Of a stretch of DNA of 64,000 bases, positions 26,945-35,337 are shown piece after piece. The stretch comes from Sphingomonas sp. BK235 (lineage in GTDB: Bacteria; Pseudomonadota; Alphaproteobacteria; Sphingomonadales; Sphingomonadaceae). The notes below the pieces were generated by a model. The model saw only the letters and a program-made list of their open reading frames with translations. It did not search any database and was not told where the DNA came from. A program made the translations under genes and the position numbers. The number at the start of each line of letters is the position of its first letter. Positions within the stretch are counted from its first letter, which is position 1. The stretch is from contig NZ_SLXN01000003.1 in the NCBI RefSeq assembly GCF_004345855.1, positions 248,001 to 312,000 on the forward strand, read 5' to 3'.

Positions 26945-28138
26945 GTGTCGTCCACCCCAGCGCTGATGCCCGTCTATCCGCGGTGCGGCGTGCGCCCGGT
27001 GCGAGGCGAGGGCGTCTATCTCTTCGGCGAGGACGGTGAGCGCTATCTCGACTTCGCCAGCGGCATCGCGGTGAACGCGCTCGGCCACGGCCATCCCAAG
27101 CTGGTCAAGGCGATCGCGGATCAGGCCGCGACGCTGATGCACACCAGCAACCTCTATGGCAGCCCGCAGGGCGAGCATCTCGCGCAGCGGCTGGTCGACC
27201 ACACTTTCGCCGATACGGTGTTCTTCACCAACTCGGGCGCCGAGGCGGTGGAGTGCGCGATCAAGACCGCGCGGCGCTATCACTACGCCAACGGCAACCC
27301 GCAGCGGCACGACCTGATCACCTTCGACACCGCCTTCCACGGCCGCACGCTCGGCGCGATCTCGGCGACCAACCAGGCCAAGATGCGCGACGGCTTCGAG
27401 CCGCTGCTGCCCGGTTTCAAGTATGCGACGTTCAACGATCTGGCGGGCGCGCTCGCTCTGATCGACGAGCATACCGCCGGCTTCCTGGTCGAGCCGATCC
27501 AAGGCGAGGGCGGCATCCGCCCGGCGTCGGAGGAGTTCCTGCGCGGACTGCGCGCGGCGTGCGACGAGCACGGGCTGCTGCTGGTGCTCGACGAGGTGCA
27601 GGCGGGCTATGGCCGCACCGGCAAGTTCTTCGCGCACGAGCTGTACGGCATCACGCCCGACATCATGGCGGTGGCCAAGGGCATCGGCGGCGGCTTCCCG
27701 CTAGGCGCCTGTCTCGCCACCGCCGAGGCAGCCAAGGGCATGGTGTTCGGCACGCACGGATCCACCTATGGCGGCAACCCGCTGGCGATGGCCGCGGGCG
27801 AGGCGGTGCTCGACGTGATCCTGGAGGAGGGTTTCCTCGACCGCGTGGCAAGGATGGGCGAGCGGCTGCGCGCCTCGCTGGAGCAGCTGATCCCCAACCA
27901 CGATCACCTGTTCGATCACGTCCGCGGCCACGGGCTGATGCTGGGCATCAAGCTGAAGAGCGACAGCCGCCGCTTCGTCGCGCACTGCCGCGACCATCAC
28001 GGGCTGCTGCTGGTGGCGGCGGGCGAGAACGTCGTCCGCGTGCTGCCGCCACTCGTGATCGATGAGAGCCACATCGCCGAGTGCGTCGAGAAGCTGAGCG
28101 AGGCCGCGCGGGTCTACGTTCCGGTGGCCGACGAGTGA
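26945..28138 (+). CDS. argD: acetylornithine/succinyldiaminopimelate aminotransferase family protein
   Basis: A 397-residue class III PLP aminotransferase; in arginine synthesis it makes N-acetylornithine from N-acetylglutamate semialdehyde. Seen are the N-terminal [18 protein letters not shown], the cofactor-phosphate segment [35 protein letters not shown] and the Schiff-base lysine in [14 protein letters not shown] near 242. A GTG start at 26945 is preceded by a CCGAGGAGAAGG ribosome-binding site. argF follows after a 143-bp gap holding a repeat, supporting the arginine assignment over other class III enzymes. Confidence 0.93.
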   Translation: MSSTPALMPVYPRCGVRPVRGEGVYLFGEDGERYLDFASGIAVNALGHGHPKLVKAIADQAATLMHTSNLYGSPQGEHLAQRLVDHTFADTVFFTNSGAEAVECAIKTARRYHYANGNPQRHDLITFDTAFHGRTLGAISATNQAKMRDGFEPLLPGFKYATFNDLAGALALIDEHTAGFLVEPIQGEGGIRPASEEFLRGLRAACDEHGLLLVLDEVQAGYGRTGKFFAHELYGITPDIMAVAKGIGGGFPLGACLATAEAAKGMVFGTHGSTYGGNPLAMAAGEAVLDVILEEGFLDRVARMGERLRASLEQLIPNHDHLFDHVRGHGLMLGIKLKSDSRRFVAHCRDHHGLLLVAAGENVVRVLPPLVIDESHIAECVEKLSEAARVYVPVADE

Positions 28139-28144
28139 GATCAA

Positions 28145-28276
28145 TCCTCCCCGCGCGCGGGGAGGGGGACGATGCGAAGCATGGTGGAGGGGGATCTCCA
28201 CACAAGGTAGCGCTCGTGGAGGCCCCCCCTCCACCACTCGCTACGCGAGCGGTCCCCCTCCCCGTGCCGGGGAGGA
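28145..28276. repeat. intergenic inverted repeat, family D (CCTCCCCG type) between argD and argF
   Basis: Two head-to-head units: TCCTCCCCGCGCGCGGGGAG... on the left and the complement of TCCTCCCCGGCACGGGGAGG... on the right. Each carries a CTCCCC/GGGGAG hairpin followed by a second small hairpin (GATGCGAAGCAT left; CGCTCGCGTAGCGAG right, read on the minus strand) and GGTGGAGGGG. The right end GGGGAGGA lies 5 bp before the argF ATG and would serve as its ribosome-binding site. Confidence 0.8.
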
Positions 28277-28281
28277 ATAAG

Positions 28282-29199
28282 ATGCGCCATTTCCTGAGCC
28301 TCAGCGACGCCGGCGGCGACGCGATCGCCGCCATGCTGGCCGACGCGCTCGAACGCAAACAGGCGCGCGCGGGCTGGCCCAAGGGTCGCGCCGACGCCGA
28401 CGCGCCGCTCGCCGGCCGCGTGCTGGCGATGATCTTCGAGAAGAACTCGACGCGCACCCGCGTCAGCTTCGACATGGCGATCCGCCAGCTCGGCGGCCAG
28501 TCGATCGTGATGGAGGCGGGGCAGATGCAGCTCGGCCGCGGCGAGACGGTGGCGGACACCGCGCGCGTGCTGTCGGGCTATGTCGACGCGATCATGATCC
28601 GCACCGACGATCACGCCAAGCTGGAGGAGATGGCGGCGCACGCCAGCGTGCCCGTGATCAACGGCCTCACCGATGAGTCGCACCCGTGCCAGATCATGGC
28701 CGACCTGCTCACCATCGTGGAGAGCGGGCGCCAGCTGCCGGGGCTCAAGGTCGCGTGGCTGGGCGACGGCAACAACGTGCTCGCCTCGATCGTCGAGGCG
28801 GCGGCGCTGCTCCACTTCGACGTGGTCGCGGCGTGCCCGCAGGGGTTCCAGCCCGAGGAGGAGGCGATCGTCCGCGCCTCGGGCCGCGCGCGCGTCGTCG
28901 CCGACCCGCGCGAGGCGGTGGCGGACGCCGACGTGGTCGTCACCGACACCTGGATCTCGATGGGCCAGGCGCAGGCCGAGACCAAGCTGCGCGCGATGAT
29001 GCCCTATCAGGTCGACACCGCGCTGATGGCGGCGGCCAAGCCGGGCGCCGCCTTCCTCCACTGCCTCCCCGCGCACCGCGGCGAGGAGGTCACCCCCGAG
29101 GTGATCGACGGGCCGCAGTCGCTGATCTGGCAGGAGGCGGAGAACCGCCTCCACGCGCAGAAATCGGTGCTGCGCTGGTGCTTCGGCCAGATCGGTTGA
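28282..29199 (+). CDS. argF: ornithine carbamoyltransferase
   Basis: A 305-residue enzyme that transfers the carbamoyl group from carbamoyl phosphate to ornithine, giving citrulline. The carbamoyl-phosphate motif is [12 protein letters not shown], with [11 protein letters not shown], the ornithine-binding DTWISMGQ and the catalytic [13 protein letters not shown] loop. The length is typical of the trimeric anabolic form. The ATG at 28282 fits the family N-terminus ([10 protein letters not shown]); the frame is open upstream through the repeat. GGAGG six bases before the ATG comes from the repeat end. Confidence 0.96.
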   Translation: MRHFLSLSDAGGDAIAAMLADALERKQARAGWPKGRADADAPLAGRVLAMIFEKNSTRTRVSFDMAIRQLGGQSIVMEAGQMQLGRGETVADTARVLSGYVDAIMIRTDDHAKLEEMAAHASVPVINGLTDESHPCQIMADLLTIVESGRQLPGLKVAWLGDGNNVLASIVEAAALLHFDVVAACPQGFQPEEEAIVRASGRARVVADPREAVADADVVVTDTWISMGQAQAETKLRAMMPYQVDTALMAAAKPGAAFLHCLPAHRGEEVTPEVIDGPQSLIWQEAENRLHAQKSVLRWCFGQIG

Positions 29200-29252
29200 T
29201 CGGCGTGGCGCGGCTTCCCAAATAGACAGCAGTCGACCGCCGCCTCTTCTCT

Positions 29253-29350
29253 CCGTCATGCCGGGCTCGACCCGGCATCCATGGTGCCACGCACGCTACC
29301 GCCGCAGCGTTTGCGGAACGATGGACCCCGGATCAAGTCCGGGGTGACGG
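29253..29350. repeat. intergenic inverted repeat, family B (variant)
   Basis: CCGTCATGCCGGGCTCGACC... mirrors ...CCGGATCAAGTCCGGGGTGACGG; the left arm has TGCC where the other copies have TCCC and the right arm GGTGACGG, so both arms carry matching-type drift. It lies between argF and hslO. Confidence 0.8.
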
Positions 29351-29396
29351 AAAAGGGTGGTGAGCCGGTCCCACCGTCCGCCAGCACGAGGCAGCC

Positions 29397-30308
29397 TTGA
29401 CCGATCCGCACACCCCCGACCTCGACCGCGCGCTCGGCTTCACCATCCCCGCGCAGCACGCGCGCGGCCGCGTGGTGAGGCTCGGGCCGACGCTCGACAC
29501 GATCCTCGCCGCGCACGCTTATCCGCCCGCGATCGAGAAGCTGCTCGCCGAGGCGCTGACGCTCACCGCGCTGATCGGCAGCACGCTCAAGGACCCGCAG
29601 GGCCAGCTCACCATGCAGACGCAGACCGAGGCGGGAGTCGTCACCTTGCTGGTGTGCGACTATCGCGGCGGCGAGGTGCGCGGCTACATCCAATATGACG
29701 CCGAGCGGCTCGCCCAGGCGCCCGCAGAGCCGTCGCTGTTCGCGCTCTTCGGCAAGGGCTATCTCGCCATCACCTTCGATCTCGCCACCACCGGCGAGCG
29801 CTATCAGGGCATCGTCCCGCTCGATGGCGACACGCTGAGCGAGGCGGCGCAGAGCTATTTCTACCAGTCCGAGCAGATCCCGACGCTGGTGCGCGTCGGC
29901 CTGCGCAAGGGCGCCGACGGGCGCTGCGTCGCGGGCGGTCTGCTGCTCCAGCACCTTCCCGAAGGCGAGGAGGGGCGCGAGCGGCTCCACACCAAGCTCG
30001 ACCATCCCGAGTGGGAGCATGTCGAGGCACTCGGCCAGACGATGGGCGTGGACGAGCTCGCCGATCCCGCCGTGCCGCTCGAGACCCTGGTGTGGCGGCT
30101 GTTCAACGAGGAGGCCGAGGTGCGCGTGCTCGCGGGACAGGCGCTGGTGAAGGGCTGCCGCTGCGACGTGGAGTATATCCGCTCGGTGCTGGCGCGTTTC
30201 CCGCTGGAGGAGCGGCTGGCGATGGCGGACGAGAGCGGCGTGATCGCGGTCGACTGCGCCTTCTGCTCGACCAGCTTCCCGGTGCGCGCGGATGAGCTGG
30301 TGGGGTGA
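29397..30308 (+). CDS. hslO: Hsp33 redox-regulated chaperone
   Basis: A 303-residue cytoplasmic holdase that is activated by oxidation. The N-terminal domain (DRALGFTIPAQHARGRVVRLG) and the C-terminal redox switch are complete: a CxC pair near 255 (KGCRCDVEYI) and a CxxC pair near 287 (DCAFCST) that bind zinc when reduced and form disulfides under oxidative stress. The start is a TTG at 29397 behind a GAGG ribosome-binding site; no ATG in a suitable place exists. It stands alone, with repeats on both sides. Confidence 0.93.
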   Translation: MTDPHTPDLDRALGFTIPAQHARGRVVRLGPTLDTILAAHAYPPAIEKLLAEALTLTALIGSTLKDPQGQLTMQTQTEAGVVTLLVCDYRGGEVRGYIQYDAERLAQAPAEPSLFALFGKGYLAITFDLATTGERYQGIVPLDGDTLSEAAQSYFYQSEQIPTLVRVGLRKGADGRCVAGGLLLQHLPEGEEGRERLHTKLDHPEWEHVEALGQTMGVDELADPAVPLETLVWRLFNEEAEVRVLAGQALVKGCRCDVEYIRSVLARFPLEERLAMADESGVIAVDCAFCSTSFPVRADELVG

Positions 30309-30337
30309 GGGGCGGCGTCTGGGCCGCCAAACTTTAA

Positions 30338-30455
30338 CCCGTTCGCTTCGAGTAGCCGTCGAGCTTGTCGAGACGGCGTATCGAGAAGGGGCCATGGGTG
30401 GCGCGCTCTCGATACGCGATCTCGACAAGCTCGATCGCTACTCGAGCCGAACGGG
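30338..30455. repeat. intergenic inverted repeat, family E (GAGTAGC...CTTGTCGAGA type)
   Basis: CCCGTTCGCTTCGAGTAGC... (left, with TCGAGCTTGTCGAGA and CGTATCGAGA) faces the complementary ...GCTACTCGAGCCGAACGGG (right). The arms are about 48 bp each and differ at a few positions; the centre holds GGGGCCATGGGTGG. Confidence 0.8.
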
Positions 30456-30583
30456 GGGGTAAAGCGCGGCTTAGTAAGAAGAGTATCGCCGTTATCCCGA
30501 TCTTAACCCTCATCCTCCATAAGCGCCCCCGTGCTGTTCATGCGGCACGTTCTCTCCCTAGCTTGACCGCTCAAGCTCCTCAC

Positions 30584-30608
30584 GGGCCGCCCTCGGGCGG
30601 CCCTTTTT
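30584..30608 (+). terminator. strong intrinsic terminator upstream of queC
   Basis: GGGCCGCCC-TC-GGGCGGCCC is a perfect 9-bp GC stem followed by TTTTTCTT, a textbook Rho-independent terminator on the plus strand. It ends 40 bp before the queC start and insulates queC from upstream reading. Confidence 0.85.
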
Positions 30609-30648
30609 CTTGCGCTCGCGCGCGCGAAGGCCTAGCTGGCGCCGCATC

Positions 30649-31347
30649 ATGACCCAATTGACCCCCGCCGTCGCGCTCGTCTCGGGCGGGCTCGACTCGT
30701 TGGTGTCCGCCGCGCTCGCGCGCGAGGCGGGCCACCCGCTGTTCGCGCTCTCGATCGACTATAACCAGCGCCATCAGGTCGAGCTCGCCGCCGCGCGGCG
30801 CATCGCGCACGCGCTCGGCGCGGCGCGCCACGTCGTGCTGCCGATCGACCTCTCCGCCTTCGGCGGCTCGGCGCTGACCGATCGCGACATCGACGTGCCG
30901 AAGGACGGTGTCGACGGCTCCATCCCGGTCACCTACGTGCCCGCGCGCAACACGATCTTCCTCAGCCTGGCGCTCGGCTGGGCCGAGGCGGCGGGCGCGC
31001 GCGACATCTATCTCGGCGTCAACGCGCTCGATTACTCCGGCTATCCCGACTGCCGCCCCGAGTTCATCGCCGCCTATGAGCGGCTCGCCGAGCTCGCCAC
31101 CAAAGCGGGCGTCGAGGGCCAGCCGTTCCGCTTCCAGGCGCCGCTCCAGCAGATGACCAAGGCCGATATCGTGCGCGAGGGCGCGCGGCTTGGGCTCGAC
31201 ATGGGGATGAGCTGGTCGTGCTACGATCCCGCGCCCGGCGGGCTGCACTGCGGGCGCTGCGACAGCTGCCGGCTGCGCCACAAGGGCTTCGTCGAGGCCG
31301 GCGTGCCCGACCCGACCGGCTATGCGGTGACCCCGCCGGTCGATTGA
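30649..31347 (+). CDS. queC: 7-cyano-7-deazaguanine synthase
   Basis: A 232-residue ATP-dependent enzyme that converts 7-carboxy-7-deazaguanine and ammonia to preQ0 in queuosine synthesis. The PP-loop is [15 protein letters not shown] (about 10-24), and the C-terminal zinc site is formed by cysteines in [39 protein letters not shown] is also typical. The ATG at 30649 fits the family start. queE begins 1 bp after the stop, so both are one transcription unit. queD is not in the window. Confidence 0.95.
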   Translation: MTQLTPAVALVSGGLDSLVSAALAREAGHPLFALSIDYNQRHQVELAAARRIAHALGAARHVVLPIDLSAFGGSALTDRDIDVPKDGVDGSIPVTYVPARNTIFLSLALGWAEAAGARDIYLGVNALDYSGYPDCRPEFIAAYERLAELATKAGVEGQPFRFQAPLQQMTKADIVREGARLGLDMGMSWSCYDPAPGGLHCGRCDSCRLRHKGFVEAGVPDPTGYAVTPPVD

Positions 31348-31348
31348 G

Positions 31349-31981
31349 ATGAGCTACGCGGTCAAGGAGATGTTCCTGACGCTCCAGGGCGAGGGCGTGC
31401 AGGCGGGGCGGCGCGCGGTGTTCGTGCGCTTCGCCGGCTGCAACCTGTGGAGCGGGCGCGAGCAGGACCGCGCCACCGCGGTGTGCCGCTTCTGCGACAC
31501 CAATTTCGTCGGCGTCGACGGCGCGGGTGGCGGGCGGTTCGCCGACGCCACGGCGCTGGTAGCGGCGGCGGAGGGCGTCTGGGGTCCGGCGCGCGAGCGG
31601 CGCTTCGTGGTGCTGACCGGGGGCGAGCCGATGCTCCAGGTCGACGACGCCCTCATCGACGCGCTCCACGCCGCCGGGTTCGAGATCGCGATCGAGAGCA
31701 ACGGCACGCTGCCGGTCCATCCCGGTATCGACTGGGTGTGCATCAGCCCCAAGGCCGGGAGCGAGACGGTGCAGCGCTCAGGCGATGAGCTGAAGCTCGT
31801 CTGGCCGCAGCCCGGCACCGACCTCGACACGGTGGAGGGCTGGAACTTCCGCCACTTCCTGCTCCAGCCGCTCGACGATGCCGCGGGGGAGGCGAACGTC
31901 GCGGCGGCGATGGCGCTGGTGATGGAGCGTCCGCGCTGGCGCCTGTCGCTCCAGACGCACAAATTGCTGGGGCTGCGCTAG
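31349..31981 (+). CDS. queE: 7-carboxy-7-deazaguanine synthase
   Basis: A 210-residue radical SAM enzyme that contracts the 6-carboxytetrahydropterin ring to 7-carboxy-7-deazaguanine. The cluster-binding motif is not the standard CX3CX2C: Cys31-x14-Cys46-x2-Cys49 (CNLWSGREQDRATAVCRFC), the longer form known in one branch of QueE proteins. TGGEPMLQ and the C-terminal SLQTHKLLGLR are family features. It is co-transcribed with queC, whose substrate it makes. Confidence 0.94.
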   Translation: MSYAVKEMFLTLQGEGVQAGRRAVFVRFAGCNLWSGREQDRATAVCRFCDTNFVGVDGAGGGRFADATALVAAAEGVWGPARERRFVVLTGGEPMLQVDDALIDALHAAGFEIAIESNGTLPVHPGIDWVCISPKAGSETVQRSGDELKLVWPQPGTDLDTVEGWNFRHFLLQPLDDAAGEANVAAAMALVMERPRWRLSLQTHKLLGLR

Positions 31982-32104
31982 AGCCTGATCGATCGGTGCT
32001 CCTGCGGGCGCTGCTGGGTCGCCGCCGAAGTGCCACGCTGACGAGAGCGTGCGTGCGTGCGGGCCGCCGGTATCGCCGACGAGCCGCGCGCCATTAACTT
32101 TCGA

Positions 32105-32818
32105 TCAGACCAGGGCCGCCGGCATGTCGCGCCGGCGCGAGCGCATCGCCACGCCGATCATCGCGAAGCCGATCAGCATCATCGCCCAGGTGCCGGGCTC
32201 GGGCACCGCACTGAGCACGCCGAAGACGTCGGCGGTCGCGCTCTGGCCCTCGCGGACGTGGAACTCGCTCGCGGAGGAGTTGAGGTAGCCGTCGCCGCGG
32301 ACATTGTCGAAACCGCGCAGCTCGAACTGATAGGCCTGCCCGTCGACCACGAAATTGTTGATGCTCTGGAGCGAGGGCAGATAGACGTAATCCGCGTTGG
32401 CGTCCGCGCTGCCGGTGTTGGGCGTGCTGTACAGGCCGAGCGCGAAGCTCTTCGCCAGCAGCCCGATCGCGGGATTGGTGAAGTTGAGCCCGAGGTTGAG
32501 CGTCAGCCCGGTCAGCTCGGTGCCGTCGAGGATCGTGCCGTTATAGTAAGAGATCGAGCCGACCTTGAACTGCTGGCCGAGCAGCGCGGAGAAGGGCGTG
32601 TTCGACTGGAAGCTCAGCTCGTTCGCCTTGTAGCCGGCCAGCGGCGTGCCCCAGGTGACATGGTCGCTGCCGATGCCGGTGGAGACGCCCGTCCCCGGCT
32701 GCGGATCGCTGAACGTGGCGCCGATCGTGCCGGTCACCGGGTCGGTGGCGGCGAGCGCCGGCGCGGCGGTGACCGTCGCGGTCGCCGCGAGCGCGATAGC
32801 AAGTACAAGATTTCGCAT
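32105..32818 (-). CDS. PEPxxWA-CTERM exported protein (choice-of-anchor K-like)
   Basis: A 237-residue secreted protein with an N-terminal signal peptide (cleavage after ALA near 23) and a C-terminal sorting signal: VPEPGTWAMM, a hydrophobic segment LIGFAMIGVAM, then RSRRR. This is the alphaproteobacterial PEPxxWA form, which an exosortase is expected to process during transit to the outer surface. The middle part (ITYYNGTI-like SISYYNGTILDGTELTGLTL) resembles choice-of-anchor K domains; its role is unknown. The GGAGGGATTTCT ribosome-binding site precedes the ATG. No exosortase gene is in the window. Confidence 0.82.
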   Translation of the reverse strand: MRNLVLAIALAATATVTAAPALAATDPVTGTIGATFSDPQPGTGVSTGIGSDHVTWGTPLAGYKANELSFQSNTPFSALLGQQFKVGSISYYNGTILDGTELTGLTLNLGLNFTNPAIGLLAKSFALGLYSTPNTGSADANADYVYLPSLQSINNFVVDGQAYQFELRGFDNVRGDGYLNSSASEFHVREGQSATADVFGVLSAVPEPGTWAMMLIGFAMIGVAMRSRRRDMPAALV

Positions 32819-33328
32819 AGAAATCCCTCCTGTTTGCCAAAGTGGTGCGACGATCCGGCAATGCTGATCGGAGCGTCCGCGGAGGATTATCTATAACGAT
32901 GAGTTAACAGTAAGGTACGAGCGAGTCCGCAAACGAAACAAACGGGTAAAAACCAATGGCTTGACGGTATGATTCGCGTGCGCGTGTCGAGACTTATAGG
33001 CGTGCGGTGGAGATAGACGCCGCGCCGGCAATCTGATCCCTTTTGGATGGGAACGTAACCAGTAAAGCGGATCGGTTTAAAAAGCTGTGTTCGGACAAGA
33101 TCTTGCGCGAGTGATCGCCGCGAGGGGCCGTGTCGGGGCCAGGCGCCGGTCAGGCGCGACTTTTTCTTGGTGATGGCCGAGATCGGCTTGTCGATGGCTG
33201 ATGCCGATGTCGCCGTTCGGCGGGCCGAGGCGCAGGTCGACGCCTGCCGGCAAACGCGGCGGCGCCTGGCCCGGCCTGGGAGGATCGTTGCGGGCGTGCG
33301 AGGGCGCCGCGGTCGGCGCCCTTGCCGG
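32819..33328. other. 510-bp gene-poor, lower-GC intergenic region
   Basis: No gene is supported. About 32880-33110 is clearly less GC-rich than the surroundings (for example GGTTTAAAAAGC near 33072) and should hold the promoter of the PEPxxWA gene. A stem GCGCC/GGCGC followed by TTTTT (33143-33165) could terminate a plus-strand transcript. The open frames in 33150-33330 are shadows without ribosome-binding sites. Confidence 0.5.
33143..33165 (+). terminator. possible weak intrinsic terminator
   Basis: GCGCC (33143-33147) and GGCGC (33153-33157) form a short stem followed by GAC and TTTTTCTT. No annotated plus-strand gene precedes it, so it may end an unannotated small transcript or be fortuitous. 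Confidence 0.3.
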
Positions 33329-34012
33329 TCAGCGCGCGGCGTAGACCACGGGAGTCAGCGGCGTGCCGCATTTCTTCTCGACGAACTCCTGCTTCTTCCA
33401 GCACGCTTCGTCGAAGCGCGGCAGCGTCGCCGGCAAGACCTGGAGCGAGGGGAATTGCTGTTCGCCGAACGGCTTGAGGCTGTTCCGCAGCTCGCGCATC
33501 CGCGCCATCGCGACCTCGCCGAAGCCGCCGCGCGGCGCGTAGAGCGCGTCGCGCCCGATGCTGGCCGCGGTGGCGCAGAAGTTGAACTGCGCCGCCACCG
33601 TCGCGAAGCCCGAATAGGTGCGCGTGCCGAACTGGTCGAGCGCGATCTGGCCTTCCTTCTTGGTCTTGGCGACACGGGTGAAATATTTGCCCAGCGTGTC
33701 GAACGACGTGGCCAGCTCGGCGCGGTGATCGGCGAGGATGGCGTTGTAGTTCTGCACCGTCAGCAGCGTCGGCTCGAACTGGCATTGCAGCGCGGCGACG
33801 TTGAGCGCGGCGCGCATGTTCCACACCACCCCGGCGCGCAGCTCGGCGGGCGTGGCGCCGGGCAGCGGATGCCCCATGCCATCCTCGTTGCCGATGATCG
33901 GTTGACCGCGCAAATCCTTCGACTTGAAGAAGAATTGCGCCGACGCCGGCGTCGTCGCCAGCACCCCAGCCGCCAGCGCCACCCACGCGCCGACGATCCC
34001 CACCTTCTGCAT
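33329..34012 (-). CDS. exported protein of unknown function
   Basis: A 227-residue secreted protein with a signal peptide (MQKVGIVGAWVALAAGVLATTPASA, then Q). The mature part is mostly helical and has cysteines at LQCQFEP, FNFCATA, EACWKK and KKCGTP, possibly two disulfides in the periplasm. No named domain is recognised. The ATG at 34010-34012 is chosen from the signal peptide and a GAGGAG ribosome-binding site about 8 bp before it; the frame extends to 34096. No close neighbour shares its direction. Confidence 0.75.
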   Translation of the reverse strand: MQKVGIVGAWVALAAGVLATTPASAQFFFKSKDLRGQPIIGNEDGMGHPLPGATPAELRAGVVWNMRAALNVAALQCQFEPTLLTVQNYNAILADHRAELATSFDTLGKYFTRVAKTKKEGQIALDQFGTRTYSGFATVAAQFNFCATAASIGRDALYAPRGGFGEVAMARMRELRNSLKPFGEQQFPSLQVLPATLPRFDEACWKKQEFVEKKCGTPLTPVVYAAR

Positions 34013-34184
34013 TCCCCAACACTCCTCGTCGCGGCTACGGCCGCGGCGCCCTTCTACGTCAAATTGGGTAAACGGCCCAAGTACATTCTGTCGCACGGAT
34101 GATTCATTCTGGCGCTACGATGCAGCGATCCCACACTACTTGTTGACGCCACGAAACGACGTCGACGGGCACCACATAAAGCGA

Positions 34185-34210
34185 AGGCCGCCCGGTCGCC
34201 CGGACGGCCT
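34185..34210 (-). terminator. hairpin downstream of the Met-rich lipoprotein gene
   Basis: AGGCCGCCCGG and CCCGGACGGCCT pair with one mismatch around a three-base loop. On the minus strand it follows the stop at 34240 by about 30 bp and is trailed by TTCGCTTTATG, a poor T-tract, so it is a moderate terminator candidate. Confidence 0.5.
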
Positions 34211-34239
34211 GCACAAATACAATCGCCTGATGCGGCAGA

Positions 34240-34488
34240 TTACATCGCGTTCGACATGTTCGACATCATCATGTCGTTGCCCATGGTGTCGTTCGCCATC
34301 ATGCCGCCGTTCATCGCGCCGTCGACGGCGGTCATGTTGTCGGTCATGGTGTCCATGCCCTCGGTGGCGTTCATGTCGGTGATCATGGTGTTCTCGCTGG
34401 TCTCGGTCTTCGAACCGCATGCCGAGACGGCGAGAGCGGCTGCCGCGAGCGCCGAACCGCCGAGGATCTTGGTGATGACTGCACGCAT
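34240..34488 (-). CDS. small Met/Asn/Asp-rich lipoprotein
   Basis: An 82-residue predicted lipoprotein: signal peptide with lipobox VSAC near residue 24, then SKTETSENTM and a mature tail in which Met, Asn, Asp, Thr and Gly dominate (GMDTMTDNMT, NGGMMANDTMGNDMMM). There are about 17 methionines, far above average. Met-rich tails of this kind can bind copper(I) or silver in the periplasm, but no copper gene is nearby and this is only a possibility. The start is set by the signal peptide and GGGAG upstream. Base composition is lower in GC than the neighbours. Confidence 0.7.
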   Translation of the reverse strand: MRAVITKILGGSALAAAALAVSACGSKTETSENTMITDMNATEGMDTMTDNMTAVDGAMNGGMMANDTMGNDMMMSNMSNAM

Positions 34489-34578
34489 GAAATTGCTCCC
34501 TAGACTATGGATTTGGCGACCATCCGGCCGTTTCTTGTCCCAAATCGGCTTGGACATTAATCGTAGATGACCGCCCCC

Positions 34579-35256
34579 TCAAGCCTCGTTTTCACCGACG
34601 CAAGTCAGGCTTTTCAGAAAGGGGTCGGCGGTCAACGCCAAGGCCGCGTCGAAGGTTGCATGATCATGCGGTGCGCCCAGCGCCGCCGCACTGGTCACGG
34701 GATAATCGGCGAGCCCGCACGGCACGATGCCGCCGAAGTGCGACAGATCGGGGGCGAGGTTGATCGAGAAGCCGTGCAGCGTCACCCAGCGGCGGACGCG
34801 GATGCCGATCGCGCCGATCTTGGCCTCGGCGCCGTCGCGGTCGCGCGTCCAGATCCCGATCCGGCCCGGCGCGCGGAAGGCGGTGACGCCGAGCTCGGCC
34901 AGCGCCGCGATCAACCAGCCCTCCAGCGCGTGGACGAAGCAGCGCACGTCGCGGCCGCGCCGGTTGAGATCGAGCATCAGATAGCCGACGCGCTGCCCCG
35001 GTCCGTGATAGGTGTAGCGCCCGCCACGTCCCGCGGGCACGACCGGGAAGCGCGGATCGACCAGCTCGCGCGGGTCGGCGCTGGTACCCGCGGTGTAGAC
35101 GGGGGGGTGTTCGACCAGCCAGATCAGCTCGCGCGCGGTACCGGCGGCCACCGCCGCGGCGCGCGCCTCCATCGTCGCGAGCGCCTCCTCATAGGGGGTC
35201 AGTCCCGGCGAGACGTGCCATTCCACGTCCGCGATCGTCGGCGCGCGCTGCTGCAT
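34579..35256 (-). CDS. lipB: octanoyl-[ACP]:protein N-octanoyltransferase
   Basis: A 225-residue enzyme that moves octanoate from ACP to the lipoyl domains of 2-oxoacid dehydrogenases and GcvH, the first step of lipoic acid synthesis. The signature [20 protein letters not shown] is complete; the conserved active-site Lys lies in [11 protein letters not shown] and the acyl-thioester Cys in FGGIVPCGL. The ATG at 35254-35256 gives the usual N-terminus; the open frame runs far upstream without support. lipA is not in the window. Confidence 0.94.
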   Translation of the reverse strand: MQQRAPTIADVEWHVSPGLTPYEEALATMEARAAAVAAGTARELIWLVEHPPVYTAGTSADPRELVDPRFPVVPAGRGGRYTYHGPGQRVGYLMLDLNRRGRDVRCFVHALEGWLIAALAELGVTAFRAPGRIGIWTRDRDGAEAKIGAIGIRVRRWVTLHGFSINLAPDLSHFGGIVPCGLADYPVTSAAALGAPHDHATFDAALALTADPFLKSLTCVGENEA

Positions 35257-35337
35257 CGCGGTCACATGTGCGTCGGCGGCGCGGTTGGCAAGAAGCCGGC
35301 GGAACGCTAGGCCAGCGCGGCAGAAAGGGATGGCGCG

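Larger units (their letters stand above)
30309..30648. other. 340-bp gap between hslO and queC holding a repeat and an orphan terminator
   Basis: No protein gene is convincing here. A small GGCGGC/GCCGCC hairpin follows the hslO stop (30311-30328), then the family E repeat (30338-30455), then about 125 bp of lower-GC, pyrimidine-rich sequence ending in a strong intrinsic terminator (30584-30608). Because hslO is already closed off, the second terminator may belong to a small transcript. Confidence 0.5.

Noticed and set aside
31990..32030. GGTGCTCCTGCG string near the end of queE, like a family A arm
   Set aside because: Only part of one arm is present and no facing arm was found, so it is not listed as an element.
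33045..33080. GGAAC...GGTT string resembling an EcfG-type stress promoter
   Set aside because: The spacing (18-19) and the -10 sequence do not fit the usual GGAAC-N16/17-CGTT pattern.
33150..34022. Alternative minus-strand frame overlapping the exported protein at 33329-34012
   Set aside because: It lacks a signal peptide and start signal and ends in an Arg/Ser/Pro-rich shadow; the other frame has a signal peptide and a ribosome-binding site.
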